Source: Pseudomonas fluorescens HK44
Lineage (GTDB): Bacteria > Pseudomonadota > Gammaproteobacteria > Pseudomonadales > Pseudomonadaceae
Length of the DNA: 64,000 nt
NCBI RefSeq assembly: GCF_000217955.3
Contig: NZ_AFOY02000005.1
Coordinates: forward strand, 1-64,000
Direction of reading: 5' to 3'
The position numbers were made by a program, and so were the translations under genes. Below are positions 1 to 9,022 of the stretch, piece by piece. Each line of letters opens with the position of its first letter. Positions within the stretch are counted from its first letter, which is position 1. The notes under the pieces were generated by a model. That model worked only from the letters and a program-made list of their open reading frames with translations, was not told where the DNA came from and did no database searches.

Positions 1-26
1 TTAGGTCACGACTCAGTACCCGAATT

Positions 27-143
27 TCTTGACGACCATAGAGCATTGGAACCACCTGATCCCATCCCGAACTCAGCAGTGAAACGATGCATCGCCGATG
101 GTAGTGTGGGGTTTCCCCATGTGAGAGTAGGTCATCGTCAAGA
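27..143 (+). rRNA. rrf: 5S ribosomal RNA
   Basis: The segment has the typical pseudomonad 5S body: a conserved GGAACCACCTGATCCC stretch, a CCGAACTCAG stretch and the GATGGTAGTGTGGGG helix. The ends pair as CTTGACGA at about 28 and TCGTCAAG at about 135. Length is close to 120 nt. Bases 1-26 are the 23S-5S spacer, so the window starts at the end of an rRNA operon. End positions are accurate to a few bases. Confidence 0.95.
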
Positions 144-153
144 TTAAATTCCG

Positions 154-190
154 AAACCCCTATCTGCGTATGCAGGTAGGGGTTTTGTTT
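154..190 (+). terminator. rRNA operon terminator
   Basis: AAACCCCTATCTGC pairs with GCAGGTAGGGGTTT around a short loop and is followed by TTGTTTT. It lies 11 bases after the 5S gene. Confidence 0.85.
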
Positions 191-292
191 TGCCTGCAAG
201 AAAGTTGATTCCGTAATCCGGACAAATTTGCACAGTTATTTCTCGGCCAGATCACTAGAATAGGCCGGTCATTTTCAGAACCCGAGCCCTTT

Positions 293-952
293 ATGCCAGA
301 TCCGGTTGACGCCTCTGGGCTGTCAGATTTACCGCTGGACGACTTGGTGGCGTGTCACGAATGCGACTTGCTGATGCGCAAGCCGCAACTCGCTCATGGC
401 GAGAAAGCCCTATGTCCGCGCTGTGGTTATGAACTCTATGCCCACCGGCACAATGTCGTGGAGCATAGCCTCGCCTTAGTGATCGCCGCGCTGCTGCTGT
501 ACGTTCCGGCGAACTTTTTACCCATCATGCAACTCCATTTACTCGGGCAGTCGTCGCGCGACACTGTCTGGAGTGGCGTCGTTGGCTTGTTTGATACCGG
601 GATGCAAGGCGTGGCAGTGGTGGTGTTTCTGTGCAGCATGGGAATCCCGCTGCTCAAGTTGCTGTGTCAGTTGTTGGTATTGCTGAGCGTTCGTTTTGAT
701 ATAGGGCGCAGCTATGGCTTGCTGCTTTATCGCATTTATCACCATCTACGCGACTGGGGAATGCTTGAGGTCTATTTGATGGGCGTGCTGGTGGCCATCG
801 TCAAACTGGCAGACCTTGCGTCGATAACGGTTGGCTTGGGTCTGGCATGCTTTATCAGTTTGTTATTGGTGCAGGTCTGGCTTGAGGTGGTGATGTCGCC
901 TCATCAGATCTGGCAAGCGTTATCAGGAGAGGATGCTCATGCGGGCAATTGA
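293..952 (+). CDS. PqiA/LetA family membrane protein, first half-protein
   Basis: This is a 219-residue inner-membrane protein of the paraquat-inducible PqiA family. The N-terminus has a four-cysteine metal-binding motif (C21, C24, C41, C44). About four hydrophobic membrane segments follow, the first carrying the family sequence YVPANFLPIM. In Enterobacteria PqiA/LetA is one protein of about 420 residues with two such units; here each unit is its own gene, and the second follows at once. Together with the downstream MCE protein it should form a trans-envelope lipid transport system. The gene overlaps the next one, which indicates an operon. The family call is firm; whether it is closer to PqiA or LetA cannot be settled by reading. 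Confidence 0.9.
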   Translation: MPDPVDASGLSDLPLDDLVACHECDLLMRKPQLAHGEKALCPRCGYELYAHRHNVVEHSLALVIAALLLYVPANFLPIMQLHLLGQSSRDTVWSGVVGLFDTGMQGVAVVVFLCSMGIPLLKLLCQLLVLLSVRFDIGRSYGLLLYRIYHHLRDWGMLEVYLMGVLVAIVKLADLASITVGLGLACFISLLLVQVWLEVVMSPHQIWQALSGEDAHAGN

Positions 953-1562
953 TGCAGGCATTTTGATTTGTATCGAATGCCATGAGCTTAACAAGCAGGA
1001 ACCGGACACCGACGAGCAGACATGCACCCGCTGTGGAGCACTGGTTCATGCGCGTCGCCCCAACAGCTTGATGCGTACCTGGGCGTTGCTGATTACCGCG
1101 GCGATTCTCTACATACCCGCCAATGTGTTGCCGATCATGACTGTCAGCACATTAGGGCAGGGTGAGGGCGATACCATCATGTCCGGCGTGATCACCCTGG
1201 TTCAGCACGGGATGTTTCCGATTGCTGCCGTGGTGTTTGTCGCCAGTATTCTGGTACCGACTTTCAAATTGGTGGGCATCGCATTGCTGTTGTTTTCGGT
1301 GCAGCGGCGTCAGCCTTTATCCGCACGGCAACGTATCGTGATGTATCGGTTTATCGAGTTCATTGGTCGATGGTCAATGCTGGATATTTTCGTGATCGCC
1401 ATTCTAGTGGCGGTGGTTAACTTTGGTCGACTTGCCAGCATAGAAGCGAATCTCGGTGCGGTGGCCTTCGCCAGTGTGGTGATTTTGACAATGCTTGCTG
1501 CAGTAACTTTCGATCCCCGACTGATTTGGGATAACACGGAGTCGGACGACGACCATGACTGA
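939..1562 (+). CDS. PqiA/LetA family membrane protein, second half-protein
   Basis: A 207-residue paralogue of the preceding protein. It has an N-terminal CxxC...CxxC metal site (C11, C14, C29, C32) and four predicted membrane segments, with the same YIPANVLPIM signature. The ATG at 939 is preferred over 933 because AGGAG lies at a proper distance from it. It overlaps the previous gene by 14 bases and the next by 8, so the three genes are probably translationally coupled. It is likely to pair with the first half-protein to make the equivalent of a full PqiA/LetA that feeds the MCE tunnel. The paralogy and order are seen directly; the assembly is inferred from the family. Confidence 0.9.
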   Translation: MRAIDAGILICIECHELNKQEPDTDEQTCTRCGALVHARRPNSLMRTWALLITAAILYIPANVLPIMTVSTLGQGEGDTIMSGVITLVQHGMFPIAAVVFVASILVPTFKLVGIALLLFSVQRRQPLSARQRIVMYRFIEFIGRWSMLDIFVIAILVAVVNFGRLASIEANLGAVAFASVVILTMLAAVTFDPRLIWDNTESDDDHD

Positions 1563-3858
1563 TTTGCCTAAAGCTAAAACTCGACCGGCTTCGAACTGGT
1601 CGGCCATTTGGGTTCTGCCCTTGATCGCCTTGATGATTGGCGGATGGTTGGGCTGGCGCGCTTACAATGAGACCGGCATCGAAGTTCAGGTTCGCTTTGA
1701 AAGTGGCGAAGGCATTCAGGCCAACAAGACCGAAGTTGTCTACAAAGGTATGCCGGTCGGCAAGGTAAAAAGCCTGACGCTGGATGACGAGGGAAAACCC
1801 CGTGGGGTTATCGCCACCATCGAGATGAACAAGGACGTGGAGCGATACCTCAGGACGAGTACGCGCTTCTGGCTGGTTAAACCGAGCGTCAGCCTGGCCG
1901 GGATTACTGGCTTGGAAACGTTGGTTTCAGGTAACTACGTGGCGATCAGCCCGGGTGAGGGTGAGTCAAGCCGCAAGTTCACCGCCTTGACCAAAGAGCC
2001 ACCGCTGTCTGACTCCAAGCCAGGCTTGCACTTGACCATCAAGGCTGATCGTCTGGGCTCCCTGAACCGTGGCAGTCCAGTGTTCTATAAGCAGATCCAG
2101 GTCGGCCAGGTTAAAAGCTACCTGCTGTCCGAGGACCAGAGCACCGTCGAGATTAAGGTCTTTATCGAGCCCACCTACGCCAATCTGGTGCGCAAACATA
2201 CGCGCTTCTGGAATGCCAGCGGGATCAGCATCGACGCCAACCTGTCAGGGGTGAAAGTGCGTAGCGAGTCGCTGGCCAGTATCGTTGCGGGCGGTATTGC
2301 CTTCGCCACACCGGACAACCGCAAAGACAGTCCGCCCACCGATCCAAGCCTGCCGTTTCGTCTCTATGAAGACTTCGACGCCGCTCAGGCCGGTATTCGT
2401 GTCAAAGTGAAACTCAGTGACTTCGAAGGCCTGCAGGCCGGACGCACACCCGTGATGTACAAGGGCATTCAGGTCGGTAACCTGAAAGCGCTCAAGATCG
2501 ACCCCGACTTGTCCAGCGCGACGGCCGAGCTGACCCTGGACCCGCTCGCCGAAGATTACCTGGTGACCGGAACCCAATTCTGGGTGGTCAAACCGTCAAT
2601 CTCGCTGGCAGGGATCACCGGGTTGGAGGCGTTGGTCAAAGGTAACTACATTGCCGTGCGTCCAGGCGACAAGGGCGGTGCGCCGCAACGCGAATTCGAG
2701 GCCCGGCCGAAGCCGCCGCCTCTGGATCTGCGTTCTCCAGGTCTGCACCTGGTGCTGTTCACTGAAAACCTCGGTTCCCTGGAAGTCGGTAGCCCGATTC
2801 TCTACAAGCAAGTCAAGGTCGGTTCGGTGCAGAGCTATCAGTTCTCACGCACCAAAAAGCAGCTGGTCATCGGTGTACACATCGAGAAAGAGTACGAAGG
2901 ACTGGTCAACGCTTCGACTCGATTCTGGAATGCCAGCGGAATTACCCTGACTGGTGGTCTCACCGGCGGGATTCAGGTCAAAAGCGAATCCCTGCAAAGC
3001 CTGATGGCCGGCGGTATTGCGTTCGAAACACCGAAAGCTACGGCGCCATTGCAGAAGCGGATTCCTCGTTTCCGCTTGTTCGCCAACCGTGACGAGGCGA
3101 GCCAGAAGGGCGCCGTGGTCACGATCAAGGTCGATCGTGCCGACGGTTTGCGCACCGGCACACCGATTCGCTTCAAAGGTCTGGATGTCGGTAAGGTAGA
3201 AAACGTCGACCTCAGTGATGACCTGCAATCGGTGCTGCTCACCGCACGCATCACTGAAGTGCCGGAGCGCATTGCTCGAGTCGGCAGCCAGTTCTGGGTG
3301 GTCAAGCCGGAACTGGGCCTGATCAAAACGTCCAACCTGGAAACCCTGGTCACCGGGCAATACATCGAGGTTCAGCCCGCCGCGAAAAACCTCGGGTCGC
3401 AAAAAAGCTTTGTCGCGTTGCCGCAGCCCCCTGAAGCAACGACTCAAGAGGCCGGTCTGAGTCTGGTGTTGAGCGCCGCTCGCCGGGGTTCGCTGAAAAC
3501 CGGCGTGCCGGTGACTTATCGTGAAATCACCGTCGGCAAGGTCACTGGCTACGAACTGGGTCAAACTGCGGATCGCGTGTTGGTCCACATTCTGATCGAG
3601 CCGAAGTACGCGCCGTTGGTACGCAGTGGAACGCGCTTCTGGAACACCAGCGGCTTTGGTCTGGACTTTGGTCTGTTCAAAGGCGCAACGGTGCGGACCG
3701 AGTCATTGGAGACGCTGATTCAGGGCGGTATTGCGTTCGCTACACCGGATGGTGATCGGATGGGTAATCCTGCGCGACCCGAGCAGACGTTCCCATTGTT
3801 TGACAAGTTCGAGGACGAGTGGCTGACCTGGGCGCCGAAGATTCCCCTCGGAAAATAG
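1555..3858 (+). CDS. MCE-domain lipid transport protein (PqiB/LetB-like), six MCE domains
   Basis: A 767-residue protein with one N-terminal membrane anchor (about residues 16-34) and a long periplasmic part. Six MCE units can be counted from the repeated pattern of a G-rich turn, then VxYKG/YKQ and VGxVxS/Y, starting near residues 43, 160, 280, 400, 520 and 640. E. coli PqiB has three MCE domains and LetB (YebT) seven, so six is intermediate and nearer LetB. Known members form hexameric tunnels that span the periplasm and carry phospholipids between membranes. It is the last gene of the operon with the two PqiA/LetA-like genes, and is followed by a REPIN and a terminator. Confidence 0.92.
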   Translation: MTDLPKAKTRPASNWSAIWVLPLIALMIGGWLGWRAYNETGIEVQVRFESGEGIQANKTEVVYKGMPVGKVKSLTLDDEGKPRGVIATIEMNKDVERYLRTSTRFWLVKPSVSLAGITGLETLVSGNYVAISPGEGESSRKFTALTKEPPLSDSKPGLHLTIKADRLGSLNRGSPVFYKQIQVGQVKSYLLSEDQSTVEIKVFIEPTYANLVRKHTRFWNASGISIDANLSGVKVRSESLASIVAGGIAFATPDNRKDSPPTDPSLPFRLYEDFDAAQAGIRVKVKLSDFEGLQAGRTPVMYKGIQVGNLKALKIDPDLSSATAELTLDPLAEDYLVTGTQFWVVKPSISLAGITGLEALVKGNYIAVRPGDKGGAPQREFEARPKPPPLDLRSPGLHLVLFTENLGSLEVGSPILYKQVKVGSVQSYQFSRTKKQLVIGVHIEKEYEGLVNASTRFWNASGITLTGGLTGGIQVKSESLQSLMAGGIAFETPKATAPLQKRIPRFRLFANRDEASQKGAVVTIKVDRADGLRTGTPIRFKGLDVGKVENVDLSDDLQSVLLTARITEVPERIARVGSQFWVVKPELGLIKTSNLETLVTGQYIEVQPAAKNLGSQKSFVALPQPPEATTQEAGLSLVLSAARRGSLKTGVPVTYREITVGKVTGYELGQTADRVLVHILIEPKYAPLVRSGTRFWNTSGFGLDFGLFKGATVRTESLETLIQGGIAFATPDGDRMGNPARPEQTFPLFDKFEDEWLTWAPKIPLGK

Positions 3859-3883
3859 ACTTTTGGCGTCTGTACTGTCGTCA

Positions 3884-3951
3884 TCGCGAGCAAGCTCCCA
3901 CACTGGATGGTGCCCAACACCGATCTGATGTGGGAGCGAGCTTGCTCGCGA
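3884..3951. repeat. REPIN (paired REP sequences)
   Basis: TCGCGAGCAAGCTCCCACA faces its inverted partner TGTGGGAGCGAGCTTGCTC across about 26 bases. This is a two-REP hairpin element common between genes in fluorescent pseudomonads. Confidence 0.85.
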
Positions 3952-3992
3952 AGGGGGCCTCAAGATCGCTAAAAAAGCTAATGAATGCATAT

Positions 3993-4028
3993 AAAAAGGC
4001 CGCGATCCATTGGATCGCGGCCTTTTTC
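3993..4028. terminator. bidirectional terminator between the MCE operon and mksB
   Basis: AAAAAGGCCGCGATCCA pairs perfectly with TGGATCGCGGCCTTTTT. A-tract and T-tract flank the stem, so it can stop transcription from both sides. It lies between convergent genes. Confidence 0.9.
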
Positions 4029-4049
4029 GTTGCGACGTCGGTGAAAGGA

Positions 4050-6890
4050 TCAGACCTCGTCCAGTTCCGGTTCGGTCGATTCGACGTTGACCGTCGCCTT
4101 CACCTCGTCATGCCGGCGAATGTACTTCCAGTCCGCCTCGTCGATGTAGATACCATGCGGCCCGCTGCCACCTTCCAGGTCTATGGCGACACTGGCGCAG
4201 ACTTGCGGCTTCACACTGGCGAGGATTGGCACGAAACCCAACTGAAGGCTGGTTTCCAGCAGGGCAGCCTGGTTCTTCTCGTCGATGTCGGCGGCCTCAT
4301 CGAGGTAGTACGGCAAGCGCACGCGCCCGGCCTGGTCGCGATCCATCAAGTGCAGCAACAAGTACATGTTGGTCAGCGCCTTGATGGTCATGGTAGTGCC
4401 GTTGGACGCCGCGCCATCGATGTCGGTGTGAATCACCGGTTGCCCGTTGACCTTGGTGATTTCGAACGCCAGCTCGAACAGGTCCTTCAGGCCCAACTGG
4501 TTGTGGTTCGCTGCCACCAACCGCGCCAGGTATTCCTTGGCTTCTTCGTTCTTGTTGTCCTGATCGGCGCTTTGGCTCAGGTCGAATACCGACAGTGTTT
4601 CACCTTCCTCATATTGACCTGCGCTGTGGATGATCTGGTCGATGTGCTTGAGGGCTTCCTTGTTCGGCGCCAGCACGATGCGGAAGCTTTGCAGGTTGGA
4701 GACCTGACGCTTGTTGATCTCACGGTTGAACAGCGCCAGCTGGTGTTCGAGGCTGTCGTAGTCACTGCGAATATTGCGCAGGGTCCGGGCGATGTCGGTC
4801 ACCGCTGCACGGCGCGCCTTGCCGAGGGTCAGGGCTTCGTCGGTGCGGTGCGCGTAAGCGTTGATCAGCAATTGCAGGCGACGCTCGACATCGTCTTCGC
4901 TGTCGAACTTGGCCACACCCTTGAGGCGAACCTGCGCGTAAAGCGCTTCGATCTGCCCGTCGACACGCAGCAGGCCTTGCCAGCTGTCCTGATAGTCATT
5001 GAGCAGCGGCAGCAGGTTGTCCATGGAATCGTCGATCGGGTCCATGAACGGCGTCCCGAACGGCAGGTCTGCCGGCAACAGCTGACGGCGGCGCAGGGCA
5101 TCGTCGAGGGTGCGTTGCTTGGCTTCCATGTCGCCGATCTGCCGGCCGACCAGTTGCAGCTTGGCCGACAGTTGCTGGACGCGTTCGGTGAAGGCATCGC
5201 TGGAACGCTTCAACTCGTCCTGCGCCGCTTCCATCTGCGCCAGTTGTTCCAGCTTGTCGCCTTCCTCGGCGCTCAGGGTTTGCGAGCGGCGGAAGTCTTC
5301 CAGGGCTTTTTGCGCATCCAGCACTTGCTGGTACAGCGCTTCGGTCTGGGTCTTGCTGGCCGCGCGGTCCGCCGCGACGGCCGCTTGGGTTTTCAGTTGC
5401 TTGAGTTCTTTGTCCAGACGGTCTTTCTGGTCACGCAGCGCGGCGCGGTCGGCCAAGGCTTGCAGAGCCGGTGGTTCGATGTGCGACAGGTCGATGGACA
5501 GGCCCGGCACTTCGAAGCGCTCGCCTTTGAAGCCGTCGAGGATCAGTTCCATGGATTTGACCCACTGGCCGTCTTCGTCCAGGGCAATGCCATGTTCGCC
5601 CAGCGGCAAGCTGAACAGCGCACTGTTGAACAGACGCATCAGGCGTTCGACGTCCTGTTGCGAGAACTCTTCGCGCAAGCGGGCGTAGCTGTTGTTGTCG
5701 GCGTGATCGAGTTGCTGCTTGACCGACTTCAGGCGTTTTTCCAGATCCCGCAGACGCTCTTCGAGGTCTTCGGCACTGAATTGACGGGACTGTGCCAGCG
5801 CACCGGCCAGCTCATCGTGCGCGTCCTTGGCGGCGAGCAGTTGTTGCTCTAGCACCTTGACGTCATCGACCAGGGCGAAGCGATGCTTGAGCACCGACAA
5901 CTCGCCCAGCCAGCGCTGGATGCCGGTGATTTCGCGCTCCAGGCGCATCAGTTCCTGAGTACCGCCGCGCTGATCGTTTTGCAGTGCGTCCTGCTCGTTG
6001 CGGTAGTGTTCGGCCTGAATCGTCAGCTCTTCCTTGCGTGCGCTGGCGTAGTCCGACCAGGTGCCGAGCAACGAGTCGAGCAGTGGCGAGATGCGGTGCA
6101 ACTTGCCGCGCAGTATGTTGCGCTGGTTAACGCCGGCAGCAAGGGCTTCGACCAACGGACCGGCGGTGACCAGCGAGTTGTAGTCCTGCTCCATGCGGCG
6201 CACGTCGCGGAAGGCTTCTTCGCAGGCGGCAATGTAATCGACGCTGCCGGAACGCAGACTGTGTTCGAACGCATCAAGGAACAGTTGCTTGAGCTTGGCT
6301 GCAGTGATTTCGCGCATGTGCAGCAGGTTGATGAACAGTGCGCGGAAGGTTTTCAGGCTCTGCTCGCTGGTGGAGCGCAGCGGGATCAGCGTCAGGTCCA
6401 GCGGGACCGACGTGTGACCACCCACCAACAGGCGGCGCAGTTCATCCGGCTTGAGTTCGTAGGCTTTCAGGCCTTCGCGCTCAAGGTTGGTGAACAGCTC
6501 TTTCTGGCGCAGGCAGGTATCGTTTTTCTGGTAATGGGCCAGGTCCAGTTTGCCGGCGTAGGCGAAGAACTGGTGACCGAAACCACCGCCCGGACCACGT
6601 CCGACCACGCCAATCACGTGGGGTCCGTGGGGCAGGGCGACTTCGACCAGTATGTAACTGGTGTCAGTGGCGAAATAGAAACGCCGCGACTGTTCCAGGC
6701 TGTACTTGCCGAAGCTCATGTCCGACATGCGCGCCAGGATCGGGAACTGCAAGGCGTTGATCGAGGCGGATTTACCGAGGTTGTTCGCGCCGTAGACCGA
6801 CAGCGGTTCTTCCAGCGGGAACAGACCGAGGCTGTAACCGGCGGTGTTCAAAAGGGCAAAGCGGCGAATGCCGTAGCGGTCCTTGCTCAT
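4050..6890 (-). CDS. mksB: MksB, SMC-like condensin ATPase
   Basis: A 946-residue SMC-type ATPase of the MukB-like Mks condensin. The N-terminal head has a Walker A motif GANNLGKS near residue 34. Long coiled-coil stretches rich in Leu, Glu, Gln and Arg fill the middle, with a hinge near the centre. The Walker B region YYLDEAADID is near residue 850. It organises the chromosome as an ATP-driven loop-forming clamp with the kleisin MksF and the winged-helix protein MksE. It overlaps mksE by 4 bases (ATGA) and ends the mksF-mksE-mksB operon, matching the arrangement known in P. aeruginosa. No mksG (TOPRIM nuclease) follows, so this is the chromosome-maintenance type rather than the four-gene plasmid-defence type. 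Confidence 0.93.
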   Translation of the reverse strand: MSKDRYGIRRFALLNTAGYSLGLFPLEEPLSVYGANNLGKSASINALQFPILARMSDMSFGKYSLEQSRRFYFATDTSYILVEVALPHGPHVIGVVGRGPGGGFGHQFFAYAGKLDLAHYQKNDTCLRQKELFTNLEREGLKAYELKPDELRRLLVGGHTSVPLDLTLIPLRSTSEQSLKTFRALFINLLHMREITAAKLKQLFLDAFEHSLRSGSVDYIAACEEAFRDVRRMEQDYNSLVTAGPLVEALAAGVNQRNILRGKLHRISPLLDSLLGTWSDYASARKEELTIQAEHYRNEQDALQNDQRGGTQELMRLEREITGIQRWLGELSVLKHRFALVDDVKVLEQQLLAAKDAHDELAGALAQSRQFSAEDLEERLRDLEKRLKSVKQQLDHADNNSYARLREEFSQQDVERLMRLFNSALFSLPLGEHGIALDEDGQWVKSMELILDGFKGERFEVPGLSIDLSHIEPPALQALADRAALRDQKDRLDKELKQLKTQAAVAADRAASKTQTEALYQQVLDAQKALEDFRRSQTLSAEEGDKLEQLAQMEAAQDELKRSSDAFTERVQQLSAKLQLVGRQIGDMEAKQRTLDDALRRRQLLPADLPFGTPFMDPIDDSMDNLLPLLNDYQDSWQGLLRVDGQIEALYAQVRLKGVAKFDSEDDVERRLQLLINAYAHRTDEALTLGKARRAAVTDIARTLRNIRSDYDSLEHQLALFNREINKRQVSNLQSFRIVLAPNKEALKHIDQIIHSAGQYEEGETLSVFDLSQSADQDNKNEEAKEYLARLVAANHNQLGLKDLFELAFEITKVNGQPVIHTDIDGAASNGTTMTIKALTNMYLLLHLMDRDQAGRVRLPYYLDEAADIDEKNQAALLETSLQLGFVPILASVKPQVCASVAIDLEGGSGPHGIYIDEADWKYIRRHDEVKATVNVESTEPELDEV

Positions 6891-7576
6891 GCGTCGAGCT
6901 CCTGTTCTTCGGCAATGGCACGGGCCAGGGCGTCCTCTTCGAAGTCACTCAAGTCCAGCGGATCATCGGTTTGCAGCAGTTTTTCGTCACTGTCGTCATC
7001 GATCAGCACCGGCGCCGGCAATGGCAGCACGCTGTGCAGGCTGGCGGCCAGGTCACGGTCTTGCTGGACCGACAGGCAAACGTCGAGGAAGCGGTGCATC
7101 GGCGGCAGGAAGCGGTAGATGCCGTTCTCTTCGCCGGCGAAACCGAGCTGGGTCATGCGACGCATGATCTTTTCTTCCAGCTCTTCCTGGGTTTGCACTT
7201 CGGCCTGAATGAACAGGTCGCGGTACTTTTCCAGCAACGACGGCAATTCATCGCGACCGAGGCTGCCACCATCGAGGACGGCAATTGGATCGCGGCCCTG
7301 GTCAGCCAGATGCTCGACGAGGATGAAGGTGAACAGTGCCAAGCGCTGGGCGGTCTTGTTCACCGCCGCGGCGGCAAGGTCCGGCACAAAGTAGTAGAAA
7401 CCACGGGTGTCGCAGACCAGTTCAAACCCCAGGGCCTTGAACAGCGTGCGGTACTGGTCCTGAAAGTTCGACAGCTGCGCGTACAGTTCCGGATCGCGGC
7501 GGCTGACGTGGTAGCCCTTGAACAGCTCGCGAAAGATCGGCGCCAGCTGAGACAGTTCGGATAGATCAAGATGCAT
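6887..7576 (-). CDS. mksE: MksE, condensin subunit
   Basis: About 229 residues, of the MukE-like winged-helix subunit family. It binds the kleisin MksF and regulates the MksB ATPase. The ATG at 7576 overlaps the end of mksF by 11 bases, and the stop overlaps the mksB start by 4, as expected for a coupled operon. An ATG at 7609 would add 11 residues and cannot be excluded. The C-terminus is acidic (many Asp and Glu). Identification rests mainly on size, position between mksF and mksB and overall character, since the family has few short motifs. Confidence 0.88.
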   Translation of the reverse strand: MHLDLSELSQLAPIFRELFKGYHVSRRDPELYAQLSNFQDQYRTLFKALGFELVCDTRGFYYFVPDLAAAAVNKTAQRLALFTFILVEHLADQGRDPIAVLDGGSLGRDELPSLLEKYRDLFIQAEVQTQEELEEKIMRRMTQLGFAGEENGIYRFLPPMHRFLDVCLSVQQDRDLAASLHSVLPLPAPVLIDDDSDEKLLQTDDPLDLSDFEEDALARAIAEEQELDA

Positions 7577-8843
7577 TAGATGTGCTCGCAGAATTCTCGG
7601 GTGCGTCATCGCGGGCCGAGAGCAGGGCGAAGGAGCGCAGGCTGACCTGGTGCTCGTGAGTGTGGTAATCGCGGCGTTCCAGACGCTCGCGTTTGAAACG
7701 TTTTTCCCGTGACAGGCGGGAGAACCAGTACAGCAACTCGTCGGTCGCGCCGTCCGGTTCCTGTTCCAGCAGCCAGGTCATCAAGTCCGGCATCGGCAGC
7801 GCGTCTTCGCAGCGGTCGAGCATTTCCCGAACGGTACGCGGTGCCCGAGGGGCTTCGCCTTTTTGGGTTTTGTGGGCCTTGGGGAAGCGCGCCGGTTTCG
7901 GCTCGAAGCGCGCCAGTGCATAAACGTAGGCTTCGACCTGACTGGCACTGCCGAGGAAGGTGCTTTGCGGGCGGGTGAACATCGGCATCGCCGCTTGTGG
8001 CACCGCGTCGATGCCCTTGCGGCGGATCATCGACAGGGCCAGCGCCGCGCCTCGGGTCACGGCATTGTGCCGACGGGCTTCTTCACGCAGCGGCAGCAAC
8101 AGCTCGCGAGCATGACGCAAGGTCAGCTGGGCGCTGGTCTGCATTTCGAGGATGCGCGCATGGGTACGCAACAGCATGTCGTCGTCGACCAGGTGGCCGA
8201 GACGCTGTTGTTCGCTGAGCATGCGCAGCAGCACGTTTTCAACCTTGCGCACGCCTTGCTCGAAGGCGCCATCGGCGTTGACCAACTGAATCATCGGCTC
8301 GACGTATTCGTCCCAGGTTGCCAGTACTTCGGCATAACGCTGACGCAACGGAATCTGTCGGTCACTGGTCTTGGCCCGTTCGGCGACGGCCACCAGGGCC
8401 TGTTCGTCGTTGGCGAGTTTCTTCAGGACATCGCGCACGCGCATGTCGAGCAAACGCAGCTGGCGTGCCAGATCATTGCCGTCACGGATGTCGAAAGCGT
8501 CCTGAATGTAGCCGGCCAGCCGCTCCAGATGGCGCAGATAGGCTTCGATTTCCAGACACAGGCCGAGGCGGTGCTCACGGCGCAGGTAGGCGAGGAAGTC
8601 GTGAATCTGCGCGTTCAGTTCAAAACGGTTCGGGCTTTTGGCCACCGGAACCAGAATGTCGAGGCGGATCCACACGTCCAGCAGGCTGGTGATGTCCTGT
8701 GGCGTGCTGTCCAGTTGCTGGGCGGTCAGCTGTGAGCGCAGTTCGTTGAGGCTCAGGGTGCCTTGGTCGAAGTGCTCGCACAAAGGCTCCAGAAGTGCCC
8801 AGTGTTCGGCGAGGGCGCGCAAGACGCGCTTGGGTTCGATCAT
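7566..8843 (-). CDS. mksF: MksF, kleisin subunit of the Mks condensin
   Basis: About 425 residues from the ATG at 8843. The upstream open frame to 9011 would run into the divergent holD promoter area and looks noncoding. The protein is mostly helical with long Leu/Arg/Glu-rich segments, as in MukF-like kleisins, whose N-terminal winged helix and C-terminal domain bridge the MksB heads. It is the first gene of the mksFEB operon and is transcribed away from holD. The start choice lacks a strong ribosome binding site and is moderately sure; the family call from operon context is firm. Confidence 0.88.
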   Translation of the reverse strand: MIEPKRVLRALAEHWALLEPLCEHFDQGTLSLNELRSQLTAQQLDSTPQDITSLLDVWIRLDILVPVAKSPNRFELNAQIHDFLAYLRREHRLGLCLEIEAYLRHLERLAGYIQDAFDIRDGNDLARQLRLLDMRVRDVLKKLANDEQALVAVAERAKTSDRQIPLRQRYAEVLATWDEYVEPMIQLVNADGAFEQGVRKVENVLLRMLSEQQRLGHLVDDDMLLRTHARILEMQTSAQLTLRHARELLLPLREEARRHNAVTRGAALALSMIRRKGIDAVPQAAMPMFTRPQSTFLGSASQVEAYVYALARFEPKPARFPKAHKTQKGEAPRAPRTVREMLDRCEDALPMPDLMTWLLEQEPDGATDELLYWFSRLSREKRFKRERLERRDYHTHEHQVSLRSFALLSARDDAPENSASTSNAS

Positions 8844-9022
8844 CGGAATGGCCGGCTGGTTGGCGATTAAAAGCAGCGATTGTACTGCATCACATGCGAT
8901 GGGAATCACTCTCGAGGGATCGACGGGACGGACAGTCGCTTTTCTATCGATCAACTGCGGGCGATCTTGAGCGAAGGGCGGTAGAATCCCTGCACTATCA
9001 GTTATCCACAAGTGGCCGACCT

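Noticed and set aside
3819..5852. A 677-codon open frame on the plus strand
   Set aside because: It lies wholly antisense to mksB, is rich in Val/Gln/Arg/Leu runs typical of the reverse of a high-GC coiled-coil gene, and has no domain.
5883..7118. A 411-codon open frame on the plus strand
   Set aside because: It is antisense to mksB and mksE, with no start signal or family resemblance.
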